Shown here one piece after another: positions 8,309 through 16,878 of a DNA stretch of 64,000 nucleotides. Under the pieces are notes generated by a model that did not search any database, was not told where the DNA came from, and saw only the letters and a list, made by a program, of their open reading frames with translations. A program made the position numbers and the translations under genes. How positions within the stretch are numbered: the stretch's first letter is position 1; each line of letters opens with the position of its first letter. The stretch is from Qipengyuania profundimaris (lineage in GTDB: Bacteria > Pseudomonadota > Alphaproteobacteria > Sphingomonadales > Sphingomonadaceae): contig NZ_JAVAIM010000002.1 of the NCBI RefSeq assembly GCF_030717945.1, forward strand, positions 1-64,000, written 5' to 3'.

Positions 8309-9616
8309 GGACGCCTCGATTTACCGGCTGATTTCGGCGCGCCGGACGCAAAGTGGCGTGACGGAACCATGAGGCATTGATTTACATGCTTTTCGAGGGT
8401 GATCTTGCGTTGATTTCCGTCCGATCCGCCCCTTCTGAGGCGGTATTGGCATTATGCGGGCGCACTTCGCCTTTCGAGCCAGACAAGCCGCTGGAAGTTG
8501 TAGGCCAGGTTTGCCATGCCGATCTTGATCCGCGCCCGGGCCATTCCGACAGTACGGACGAAGAGGCCCATGCGATGCTTTTGGCCGGCGAAGACATGCT
8601 CGACCGCCGAGCGGATTTTGGAGCGTCTGGCATTGGCGATGACGGTGCGCTCGGGCATTTCCTGTCGTGGCGGTTTCTTCTGGTGGATATGGCTGGTGAA
8701 CATGCCCTTCTTGAGAAAGGCTTCGTTCTTCTTCGAGCGATAGGCGCTGTCGGCCCAGACGCCCGATGCGGTGTTTTCCCTGCTGACCAGGTCGCGCAGC
8801 CGAGCGCCGTCATGGGCGTTGGCGGCGCTCGCATCCCAGGTGCGGATCAGACCGTGCTCCTTGTCGATGCCGATATGATTCTTGTAGCCATAGGCGGGAA
8901 TGGCGAGGTCGACCGGCCTGAAGGCGGTCGGATCGCTCACCTCGGTCACCTTGGCCTTCGAGTATTTGAGCGTCCAGCGCGCGTCGGTGTCCTTCTGCGC
9001 CGCCTTGGCCGGCTGGCCTTTCCAGATTTGCTTCGCCGTGCGGCCCTGCTTGATCTGCGCCTTCTCGTCTTCGGTGATGCGCTGCTTTGGCGCGGGGATG
9101 ACGCTGGCATCGATGATCTGGCCGCCCATGGCAAGATAACCGCGCTCGAGCAGCGCGGCATCGAAACGGGCGAAGAGCTTGTCGATCGCCTTGGCCTTCA
9201 CCAGCTTCTCACGGAACAGCCATACGGTCGTCGCATCGGGAACTCTTCCATCGAGCCCGAGACCCAAAAAGCGCTGGAACGAGAGCCGGTCCTTGATTTG
9301 AAACTCGGCCGCTTCGTCCGACAGCGAATAGAGCGCCTGCAGCACAAGGATCCTGAACATCAAGACAGGGTCGAATGGTGGCCTGCCGCCCTTACCGCGA
9401 GACCCGCGACGCAGCGCTGCCACCAGCGGTCCGCGAAACACTTCGAAATCCACCGCCGCAGCCAAACGCTCCAGCGGATCGCCCGCCGCGCTCAGCGCCG
9501 CATACCGATCCGACAAATTAAAGAATCCCGCTTGCCCGCTCATGAACCGTCTCCTGCAATCAGGATACAAATGAATCACAGCGCGCCGCGAATTGCGAGG
9601 GTTTTTCGAGGCGTCC
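8309..9616 (-). mobile_element. Complete IS5-family insertion sequence, 1,308 bp
   Basis: The ends are defined by terminal inverted repeats: GGACGCCTCGA at 8309-8319 and its complement at 9606-9616. The similarity continues imperfectly for about 35 bp inward, to the GGCGCGC motif. A 4-bp target duplication AGTT flanks it (8305-8308 and 9617-9620), which suits the IS5 family. It carries one transposase gene (8452-9543, minus strand). Intact ends, an intact reading frame and a perfect duplication suggest a recent insertion. Confidence 0.85.
8452..9543 (-). CDS. IS5-family transposase
   Basis: The protein has 363 residues and starts MSGQAGFFNLSDRY. It has the N-terminal DUF772-type helix region (GRPPFDPVLMFRILVLQALYSLSDEAAEF). 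It also has a DDE core with Asp in GGQIIDASVIPAPKQ (about residue 150), Asp in GVWADSAYRSKKNEA and Glu in RSAVEHVFAGQKHRMG. I chose the ATG at 9543 because the longer open frame upstream (to 9816) is the interrupted PilZ gene running in frame into the element, not transposase. The reading frame is intact, so the element may be mobile. Confidence 0.93.
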   Translation of the reverse strand: MSGQAGFFNLSDRYAALSAAGDPLERLAAAVDFEVFRGPLVAALRRGSRGKGGRPPFDPVLMFRILVLQALYSLSDEAAEFQIKDRLSFQRFLGLGLDGRVPDATTVWLFREKLVKAKAIDKLFARFDAALLERGYLAMGGQIIDASVIPAPKQRITEDEKAQIKQGRTAKQIWKGQPAKAAQKDTDARWTLKYSKAKVTEVSDPTAFRPVDLAIPAYGYKNHIGIDKEHGLIRTWDASAANAHDGARLRDLVSRENTASGVWADSAYRSKKNEAFLKKGMFTSHIHQKKPPRQEMPERTVIANARRSKIRSAVEHVFAGQKHRMGLFVRTVGMARARIKIGMANLAYNFQRLVWLERRSAPA

Positions 9617-9780
9617 AGTTGCAAAACGATGGTGGCGCCAACTCTTGCTGACTTGTCATCAGTCTTCATGCGGCATCCGGATACCGAAATATCCCGAATG
9701 CAGACTCCAGCAGATGCCCTCGGAAACTGCACCTGGACAGGAAAACAGGTCTGAACTCTCTCATCGACGCGCGTCTTCAT
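9617..9780 (-). pseudogene. PilZ-domain gene, 5' part interrupted by the IS
   Basis: The first 55 codons of a PilZ protein begin at the ATG at 9780, preceded by a good GAGG ribosome-binding site. Both c-di-GMP-binding motifs are in this part: RxxxR (RVDER, residues 4-8) and DxSxxG (DISVSG, about residues 30-35). The gene is broken by the insertion at 9616/9617; the 3' part is at 8184-8308. The frame continues into the IS, so a PilZ-transposase fusion could in theory be translated, but it would lack the PilZ C-terminal strands. PilZ proteins usually bind c-di-GMP and regulate motility, polysaccharide or biofilm; the target here is unknown. Confidence 0.8.
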
Positions 9781-9996
9781 AGGATACCTCGGCGCGACCC
9801 GCTTTCGACCTACCAAAACCGTCTTTTGAAATGGTTAAAACTACGCGAAGTCGCTGCGGCAGCTCTTGGTATCTCCGCAATCGGGTCGCTAGCTGACCGC
9901 CCGCTCCCGGCACATCTAACGCGCTCTGATCAGGACAAAAGTGAGGTGATTGGCTATGTTGAACCATTCTTTTCATAAGGATCGGAAGAACGATCA

Positions 9997-10317
9997 ATGC
10001 AACCTGTACCAAAAACTCCGCTGGAGGCGTTGGCAATATTCCGAAACCCAGAGTCGGAAGAGTGGGAGCGTGACTATGCCGCCGGAATGATCACCTCGAT
10101 CGACGAGGCGTTACCTGACCTCGTCGCCGTCGCATGTGACACTAGCGTCAGCGCAGGACTCCAACAAAGGGTAGCTGAGGCTCTATCATTCGCATGGCGA
10201 GACAGAGGGACACTTTGGACTGCGGACATTTCGGGCTTCACACCCATAGCCCGTCAAGAAATACTGTTCCGTCGAGGCGAAGGGCCGCCATTCCAAGGCC
10301 CATGGCCCGAAGAGTGA
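9997..10317 (+). CDS. Hypothetical protein, 106 aa
   Basis: This acidic soluble protein (MQPVPKTPLEALAIFRNPESEEW...) has no family I recognise and no signal peptide or membrane segment. The ATG at 9997 follows a purine-rich stretch (GGAAGAACG). Codon use looks coding, with GC-rich third positions. It stands alone between the interrupted PilZ gene and the terminator of the ParB-like operon. The repeated Ala/Ser/Arg helices (SAGLQQRVAEALSFAWRDRG) vaguely resemble an immunity- or HEAT-like helical protein, which is only an impression. Confidence 0.55.
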   Translation: MQPVPKTPLEALAIFRNPESEEWERDYAAGMITSIDEALPDLVAVACDTSVSAGLQQRVAEALSFAWRDRGTLWTADISGFTPIARQEILFRRGEGPPFQGPWPEE

Positions 10318-10414
10318 TACCCCATGTCTGTTTTCGGGTCGTTAGCCGATTGACAGCTTTTCGCGTCGTGGTTCGGATAGCGGACCGTCCGTTACCGGCC
10401 CAAATTCTGACATG

Positions 10415-10449
10415 AAAAAGGCGGTCCGTCCCAATTGGGACGGACCGCC
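10415..10449 (-). terminator. Rho-independent terminator of the ParB/strawberry-notch block
   Basis: A perfect 13-bp stem (10420-10432 with 10437-10449, loop AATT) is followed on the minus strand by five T. It lies 30 bp past the stop of the ParB-like gene. Confidence 0.9.
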
Positions 10450-10478
10450 CACCGAGCGACCTCGACCTGTCAGGAGGG

Positions 10479-12452
10479 TCAGGCAGCCTGCTCGGCAATT
10501 TCGTCTGTCGCATCGTCGCTGACTGCCTCGTCGACTTCGACATCAATCGGCGCGACCTCCTGAGCAGCAGTGAACAGCATGATCGCAGGAACCCAGGCTT
10601 GCGCCCGCTCCTTGACCTCGGCCTCGCCGATGAAGTTGCCTGAGAAGATGCGCTCGGCTGCGCTCGCAAGCTCAGCCTTCTTCGAAGCAGCGTATCGGCT
10701 GACCAGCTCCGGACCACCCGTAGCATCGAGCGCTTCGAGCGTGCGAGCCTTGGCCACGCGGTCGAAATAGTTTGCCGCGGTGGGACGCCACCAATGCGCG
10801 GTTTCGATTTCCAGAAGTGCCCCGAGCGCTTCGTGCATGGGCACCGAACGATCGCCTTCGCAGGCTAGGCTGGCGACGAGCGTGCGCGAGACGACATGAC
10901 CAAGCCAGGCCGAACGCGCCTCATCGGAAAGCGACCGGAACCTGGCAAACCGCTCGACGTCGGTCTCGCCCGAGCGCCAGCTTTCGTCGAGCGAACCAGC
11001 GAACTCGGCCAGAGCAGCGCTCGCCGGTGCATCCTTGGCCTCAAACCCGGCAACCGGTCCAGACGCGATGGAGCCGACAAGCGTCGATGCCTTTCTGGCG
11101 CGCCAGTCGTGCCCATCGGCATCCGCGAGCGTGAAGACCATGAAGTCGAGCGCCAGTGCCGGATCGTTAGCGAGATGGATCGCCAGGATATCGCGGCGCT
11201 GCATTGCGAGTTCGTCGAGCAGGCGCTGCGAAAGCGAGCTGCCCTTGGGTTTAACCGCTCCGCTTTCTTCGACTGCCTCCACCACACCTTCGTCAGCGAT
11301 GACTTCGGTCTCGGTGTAGAACTGCGGGACCAAGGTCGGCTCGCCATTGCGCGAGAGGATAAGGAAGGCACCGGCCTCGGGTTTCAGCTCGTCGGCGAGC
11401 ACGGGCGGCCGGTCATTGAGCGCGCGCATGGCGCGGTCGATGACGACGAGTTCCTGTTCGGCCTTGGCGACCTCGTCCTCGTGGCTGTCCTCGTCTTCGA
11501 GCACGGCGGCGACGCGGTCGTAGTCGGCCTCGAGCTCGCCAAGTTCCTTCGCTTCCTGTTCCGTCATCGGCGCAGGCTCGCAAGGCAGACGGCTCAGACC
11601 TTCGACAAGGTCGTGACTGACATAGGTGCCCAGCGTCGGCCGAACCCAGGCAAGGCCATATTCGAGCGCAGCCTTTTTTGCCGCCTCTTCCATGGCCTTG
11701 TGCGCGAGGTCCTCGAGCAGCGCGACATCGATCCAGCTCTCGCTGGCGTCATCGTCGAAGAGTTCGCGTTCGATCCGGCCACCCGCACCGATGTACGCAT
11801 CGCGTCCGACCAAAACAGCTCGCGGATCAGAACCGCGCACCGTGGCATCGAGCACCATGCGGCGGATTGTATCGGGCGTGATCTGGTACCAGGCATCCTG
11901 CAGCTCGGCATAGACATGCGCCTGGCGCTCGACGTCGGAAATCGCGCCGTAGGCCTTGGCCATATCGAGCGTGATCGTGCCTTCGGCGAGCGCTTCGAAA
12001 ACGCAAGGCGCGAGGCTTGCGAGGCGCAGACGTCCTTCGACGAAACGGACCGTGAGGCCGAAGCGGCGCGCCACGTCTTCAGGGGTAGCGCCTGCTTCGA
12101 TGATGGAGGCGAAGGCCTGCGCCTCGTCGGCCGGGTTCATTGCGAGACGCTGGAAATTCTCGGCAAGGCTGGCTTCGCGCACTTCGCTTTCCTCGCCTTC
12201 GATGACGAGGCAGGTGACCTCGTGGTTCTCGGGCAAGGTGCCCTCTTCGGCCAGCGCCAGCAGCGCGGCGAGACGGCGACCGCCGGCCTCGACCTCGAAC
12301 TTGCCGCGCTTTCCTTTGCGTACGACGAGGTTCTGCAGCAGGCCGCGCGCGGCGATGTCTGCCCGCAGCTGGAGGTCGGCCAGCACGTCGTTCGACTTGC
12401 GAACGTTACGCGGGCTGGGAACAAGCTTCTTCAAGGGGATCGACTGGATCAT
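10479..12452 (-). CDS. ParB/RepB/Spo0J-like nuclease-domain protein of a mobile element
   Basis: The protein has 657 residues. The N-terminal ParB domain is clear (IPLKKLVPSPRNVRK, GLLQNLVVR, the GGRRLAAL box near residue 70, ENFQRLAMNPADEA near 107). A helix-turn-helix follows (TPEDVARRFGLTVRFVEGRLRLA, about 130-155). The remaining 450 residues are acidic and include coiled-coil-like Glu/Asp-rich helices; I do not recognise a known fold in them. I chose the ATG at 12452 (AGGAGA upstream); the longer frame has no such site. It is far longer than partition ParB proteins (about 300 aa), and no parA lies beside it, so a DNA-processing or regulatory role on the element is more likely than partition. 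Confidence 0.85.
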   Translation of the reverse strand: MIQSIPLKKLVPSPRNVRKSNDVLADLQLRADIAARGLLQNLVVRKGKRGKFEVEAGGRRLAALLALAEEGTLPENHEVTCLVIEGEESEVREASLAENFQRLAMNPADEAQAFASIIEAGATPEDVARRFGLTVRFVEGRLRLASLAPCVFEALAEGTITLDMAKAYGAISDVERQAHVYAELQDAWYQITPDTIRRMVLDATVRGSDPRAVLVGRDAYIGAGGRIERELFDDDASESWIDVALLEDLAHKAMEEAAKKAALEYGLAWVRPTLGTYVSHDLVEGLSRLPCEPAPMTEQEAKELGELEADYDRVAAVLEDEDSHEDEVAKAEQELVVIDRAMRALNDRPPVLADELKPEAGAFLILSRNGEPTLVPQFYTETEVIADEGVVEAVEESGAVKPKGSSLSQRLLDELAMQRRDILAIHLANDPALALDFMVFTLADADGHDWRARKASTLVGSIASGPVAGFEAKDAPASAALAEFAGSLDESWRSGETDVERFARFRSLSDEARSAWLGHVVSRTLVASLACEGDRSVPMHEALGALLEIETAHWWRPTAANYFDRVAKARTLEALDATGGPELVSRYAASKKAELASAAERIFSGNFIGEAEVKERAQAWVPAIMLFTAAQEVAPIDVEVDEAVSDDATDEIAEQAA

Positions 12453-12555
12453 TGGTGTTCTCCTGATGGATTGAAGGCGCCAGTGAGGATCACTTGGCCC
12501 ACAAGCCCAAAGGGCTCCCTCCACTCTCATTCCGAGACTGGGGTCTCCCGAGGGA

Positions 12556-15500
12556 TCAGGCGGCTAGCGCAGGGAGGACGGACGAGGCTCTCGACACCGG
12601 CACGAACAGCCGCGTGCGGTAGCGGATGATCTCGGTGAAGCAGCCCTTGCCCTTGTACCAGTCGAGCCGATCGGGCGAAAATCCGGTCAGTTCAAGGCGC
12701 TGTTCGCCTCCGACCAGCGAGCGCTTCACGGTGAGTGGATCGTGGCTTGCAAGGTCCAGCGGTTTGCCGCTTTCGAGGACGAGGTCGCCGATCTGGTCCG
12801 GCGCCGGACCGGTAACTCCGGAAAGACCAAAGGTATCGGCGATTGCGGCGAGATCGATATCGAGCACTTCGCGACCGATGATCGACTGGCCGTCCTCGGC
12901 AACGAGCCGGGTGACGCGGACATGATCGCCGGGCAGGCGCTTCCAGACAGGAAGCAGCAGTCCGGTGGCGAGATGGACGCGCTCGGTCACCGGTGACTTG
13001 GCCGCTTCCTCTTCCTCGGCCAGCCAGGCGCTGGTGAACGCTGTGACGCCAATTTCCTCCCAGTGGCTCTCACCAAGTGCTTCAAGCGTCCAGTTCGCGG
13101 AATTGAGCGGACGCAGAAGGCGTCGGCGTTCGACCACGGTCCCGTCGTCGGCGATGAGGCGCCGGGCTGGAACAGACAGCGCGACCTTGCCCGAGCGCGC
13201 ATTGCGCAAGGGGATCGCGTGCGCGCTGCCGATCTCGTGCATCCGCACCAGGCGCTGCAACCGCAGAGGCCGAAGGTACCTTACCACCTCGAGCGAGACG
13301 AGGCGGGTCTCCGCTCCGGTCACGGGGTCGGTGCGCAGGAGCTCATCGGCGAGGACCGTGAAGCGATCGACCCTGATGGTTTCCAGTCCCTGGTCGAGCG
13401 TTCCGGCCTCGCGCGCGGCTTCGATCCGCGCTTCCACCAGCCCGAGATACTCGTCGAATATGGCGTTCTGCAGCGCGATCGGCAGCGCGAGGATGCGGTT
13501 GAGCCAGCGCTGGATCGTGGGGAGATTGTCGGTCAGCCCGCCATCGGGATTTTCAAGCCGGAGGCCGGTGCGCTCCACGAAGTTGCCGAAGCTCGTGGCC
13601 TCGAGCTTGCCGTCATAGAGCAGCTGGAACCAGCGGCTGAGCGCGTCGCGTGCATAGTCGCTTTCGAGATTGTCTGCCGGATCGAACAGGTTCTGTCCGC
13701 CGGTCTGGCGCTGACCTCGCGTGAGCGCGCCCAATGCATCGAGCCTGCGGGCAATGGTCGAGATGAAGCGGCGCTCGCCCTTCACATCGGTGGTGACCGG
13801 GCGGAACAGCGGGGCCGAGGCCTGGTTGGTGCGGTTGGTGCGGCCGAGCCCCTGGATGGCGTTGTCAGCGCGCCAGCCCGGCTCGAGCAGGAAATGAACC
13901 CGGCGCTGCTGGTTCCTGGCGCCCAAATCAGCATGGTAGGAACGCCCAGTCCCGCCCGCATCCGAAAAGACCAGGATGCGCTTAATTCCTTCCATGAAGC
14001 TTTGCGCTTCTGCCACGTTGGCGCTTGGGCTTCGCCGTTCGAGGCGCTGCTGGCCATCGCGCCCCAGGACAAGCCTGCGGGTTCGGCCTGTGACCTCGGC
14101 CACGGCTTCGGTTCCAAAGTGCTCGATGATCGCATCGAGCGCTGTGGCGATCGGCGGCAGCGCGCAGAGTTGCTCGATCAGTGCATCGCGTGCTGCCACG
14201 GCGCGCGGGCAGAAAACGGGATTGCCCTCCCCGTCGCTCATCGCCTCGGAGCGAAGATTGCCATCCTCGTCGGCGAAGACCTGCATCAGGCGCACCGGGA
14301 AGCTCTTCGCAAGATAGTCGATGACGTATTCACGCGGCGAGAGATCGATATCGAGCGCTTCGCGTTCCTCGTCGGAGAGGTCGGCGAGGCGCCGGTCGAG
14401 CATAGCCTCGGCGGTCGAGACCAGCTGCACGACAACCGAATGGTCTTCGCCAAGCGCCGCTTCCATCGCGGGGATCAGGCTCGGCAGTTTCATGGAGAGC
14501 AGGAGCTGGGCAAAGAAGCGCTGCTTGGTGCCTTCGAAGATCGACAGCGCCGCAGCCTTGGCGTTGCGGTTGAGCGTATCGCCGCTGTCCTCGTCGACCA
14601 CGCGGGTCGCTTCGAGCGCCGCCTCGAGATTGCGGTGAATGATCGCCCAGGCCTCGGCATAGGCATCGTAGATCCGCACCTGTGCTTCGCTCAGGTTATG
14701 TTCGAGGATTTCGTACTCGACCCCGGCGAAGGACAGCGCACGGGCGAGATAGAGGCCCTGCGCCTTGAGGTCGCGGGCGACGAGTTCCATCGCCGCGACG
14801 CCGCCAGCGCGGATCTCGGTCATGAAAGCCTCGTGGGTCGGGAAAGCAGTCTCGGGTCCCCAGAGACCAAGCCGGGATGTGTAGCCAAGGTTGGCGATAT
14901 CCGAAGCGCCAGTGGCAGACGCGTAGAGCACCCGGGCGCGCGGCAGATGGTTCTGCAGCCTGAGGCCCGCCATGCCCTGTTCGGAGCCCCTGACCTTGCC
15001 GCGGTTTGAAGAGCCACGGAGTGCATTGGCCATGGCGTGAGCCTCGTCGAAGGCAATCACGCCGTCGAAACTCTCACCCGCCCAGGCAAGGATCTGGTCG
15101 AGCCGCGTATCCTCGGCACGCCCCGAGCACAGCGTCGGATAAGTGACGAAGAGAATACTTTCGGACATCGTGACCGGGTGGCCGAGTTTCCAGCGCGAGA
15201 GCGGCTGGAGATCGAGCGGCAGCCCGCCAAGCGCTTCCCAGTCGCGGCGTGCATCTTCGAGCAGCGCCTCGTTCTTGGTGATCCAGACATGTCGGCGCTC
15301 GCCTGCGAGCCAGCGATCCATGATGACCGCGGCGATCTGCCGTCCTTTGCCCGCTCCGGTTCCGTCGCCGAGGAAGAAGCCTTGGCGGTAGGAGTGTCCG
15401 TCCTCGGAGAGTTCCAGCGAGGTGCCTTCCTGGCTCACGTTGAACTGACCCGGAAGATCGCGCGCAAATGCCTGGGCAGCGTAGACCAGTGTCTCGCATT

Positions 15501-16803
15501 GCGCTTCGGACAGCAGGCCGTCGGCCTGCCAACATGCGGGAAGGCGCGGGCAAACATCGGGCTGCGGTGCCGCGACCGAACCCATGGCGACCGATTCCAC
15601 GAGCGGGGTGGGATGGACCGGAGCATCTTCGAAGGCGATGCGGCTGGGCCGGTAAGGCAGGTATATGCCTGCCTGTTCGGGCACAGGCGCGGGGTCGGCG
15701 AGGACCGAATAGGCAAGGTCGATCGCATTCGCCGTGGCTGCTGGTGTCGCAGCGAACGGCGCCAGCGGCCGCACCGGCGCGCTTTGGGCCGAAGTCTTGC
15801 CAACGAGGCGCACTGGCTTGCCGAGCGGCAGGCGATAGATGTTGGCGGAGGTCTGTACGCGTGGCGGAAGCGCGGTGATAAGCTCGTGGAGCGAGATGAG
15901 GTCGGCAGTATCTCCGATGATCGCAGGCGAGGACGCAGTCGGCGTCTTGTCGAACACAACCAGGCGAACAGCGATCCCCGTCCCTGTCCGGCGAAACATC
16001 TGCTGCAGCCGAGCATCGAGGAGCAGCGATGCTTCGTCCTGTTCCTTGGCGAAGGTGGAGGCGTCGAAGCCTTCAGGCATAATGGCGACGATCCTCGCCC
16101 GATTAGCAGCGGCCCGGATTGCACCGCGTAGGTGACGCATAGCGGTCTCACCGTCCTTGCCGCGTTCCAGGCTGTGAGCGAACGGCGGGTTCGTCAGCAC
16201 GGCAGACGGAACATGGCCGCGAAGCAAGTCGGCGATCAGTTCCCCGTCATGCGCAGTGATGGTGGCCGTGGGGAAGACGTGGGCCAGACCGTCTCGTCTT
16301 GCCGGATCGATCTCGTTGAGAAGCAGCGAAGCGTTCTGGAGGCAACCCCAGAGAGCAAGGGCACCATTGCCTGCGGACGGTTCGAGGAGCGTGTCTTGCG
16401 CGCAGACAGCTGCGGACTTCGCCATCAGCCAGGCCAGCATTGGCGGGGTCGAGAACTGCTGGAGCTCGACCTGTGCTTCGCTGCGAACGTGCCGCGGCGG
16501 CAAGGCTGCTTCGAGCCAGTCGAACCGCGCTTCGGCTTCGTGTACATTCGTCGCCAGATCGATCCGTGAGGACTCTCGAAGCCAGAGTAGTGCGGCGATC
16601 TCGACCGCGCTGTTGTAGTCGTCGATCGTCCAGGCACCTCCCCAGTCCAGAACACCGGCCTCTTCGGCGAACAGCCCGGAAATGTCGGTACGGGTAAGAT
16701 GACGTCCCGAAGCAAGAAGCGCGGCAACTCGGGTGCCAATGGCATAGGCCATGGGCATGGACGGCAACTGCTCGCCGGCGGGAAACAAGTCAGATTGAAA
16801 CAT
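12556..16803 (-). CDS. Strawberry-notch-family methylase/helicase
   Basis: This very large protein (1,415 aa) has three recognisable parts. An N-terminal adenine-methyltransferase-like domain carries motif I EPSAGNGAL (about residue 140) and motif IV NPPF (about 204). A superfamily-2 helicase core has Walker A GDGTGAGKGRQ (about 475) and a DEAH box in VIAFDEAHAM (about 585). A strawberry-notch C-terminal helicase domain has LVFSDAGGTGRSYHADL (about 950) and GLGRTNRTNQ (about 985). The start at 16803 has an AGGAGGA site. The gene lies between the Toprim and ParB-like genes in one direction. This trio is a recurrent backbone of sphingomonad plasmids and islands. The biochemical role is unproven; DNA modification coupled to translocation is the natural inference. 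Confidence 0.88.
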   Translation of the reverse strand: MFQSDLFPAGEQLPSMPMAYAIGTRVAALLASGRHLTRTDISGLFAEEAGVLDWGGAWTIDDYNSAVEIAALLWLRESSRIDLATNVHEAEARFDWLEAALPPRHVRSEAQVELQQFSTPPMLAWLMAKSAAVCAQDTLLEPSAGNGALALWGCLQNASLLLNEIDPARRDGLAHVFPTATITAHDGELIADLLRGHVPSAVLTNPPFAHSLERGKDGETAMRHLRGAIRAAANRARIVAIMPEGFDASTFAKEQDEASLLLDARLQQMFRRTGTGIAVRLVVFDKTPTASSPAIIGDTADLISLHELITALPPRVQTSANIYRLPLGKPVRLVGKTSAQSAPVRPLAPFAATPAATANAIDLAYSVLADPAPVPEQAGIYLPYRPSRIAFEDAPVHPTPLVESVAMGSVAAPQPDVCPRLPACWQADGLLSEAQCETLVYAAQAFARDLPGQFNVSQEGTSLELSEDGHSYRQGFFLGDGTGAGKGRQIAAVIMDRWLAGERRHVWITKNEALLEDARRDWEALGGLPLDLQPLSRWKLGHPVTMSESILFVTYPTLCSGRAEDTRLDQILAWAGESFDGVIAFDEAHAMANALRGSSNRGKVRGSEQGMAGLRLQNHLPRARVLYASATGASDIANLGYTSRLGLWGPETAFPTHEAFMTEIRAGGVAAMELVARDLKAQGLYLARALSFAGVEYEILEHNLSEAQVRIYDAYAEAWAIIHRNLEAALEATRVVDEDSGDTLNRNAKAAALSIFEGTKQRFFAQLLLSMKLPSLIPAMEAALGEDHSVVVQLVSTAEAMLDRRLADLSDEEREALDIDLSPREYVIDYLAKSFPVRLMQVFADEDGNLRSEAMSDGEGNPVFCPRAVAARDALIEQLCALPPIATALDAIIEHFGTEAVAEVTGRTRRLVLGRDGQQRLERRSPSANVAEAQSFMEGIKRILVFSDAGGTGRSYHADLGARNQQRRVHFLLEPGWRADNAIQGLGRTNRTNQASAPLFRPVTTDVKGERRFISTIARRLDALGALTRGQRQTGGQNLFDPADNLESDYARDALSRWFQLLYDGKLEATSFGNFVERTGLRLENPDGGLTDNLPTIQRWLNRILALPIALQNAIFDEYLGLVEARIEAAREAGTLDQGLETIRVDRFTVLADELLRTDPVTGAETRLVSLEVVRYLRPLRLQRLVRMHEIGSAHAIPLRNARSGKVALSVPARRLIADDGTVVERRRLLRPLNSANWTLEALGESHWEEIGVTAFTSAWLAEEEEAAKSPVTERVHLATGLLLPVWKRLPGDHVRVTRLVAEDGQSIIGREVLDIDLAAIADTFGLSGVTGPAPDQIGDLVLESGKPLDLASHDPLTVKRSLVGGEQRLELTGFSPDRLDWYKGKGCFTEIIRYRTRLFVPVSRASSVLPALAA

Positions 16804-16878
16804 GGCAATTCGTCCTCCTGATGGGGGCATCGGGACACGCCCTCTGCCGGATCAGGAATTCGAGAAGCTTTCTCTCCT

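Noticed and set aside
8390-9611. Direct repeat TTTTCGAGG at 8390-8398 and 9603-9611 as target-site duplication of the IS
   Set aside because: The true ends, with long inverted repeats, lie at 8309 and 9616 with AGTT duplications, and rejoining there restores the PilZ frame. The 9-bp repeat is a coincidence or part of the element.
10896-12629. A long plus-strand open frame opposite the ParB-like gene
   Set aside because: It mirrors the codon pattern of the minus-strand gene, which has a clear ParB domain, ribosome-binding site and terminator.
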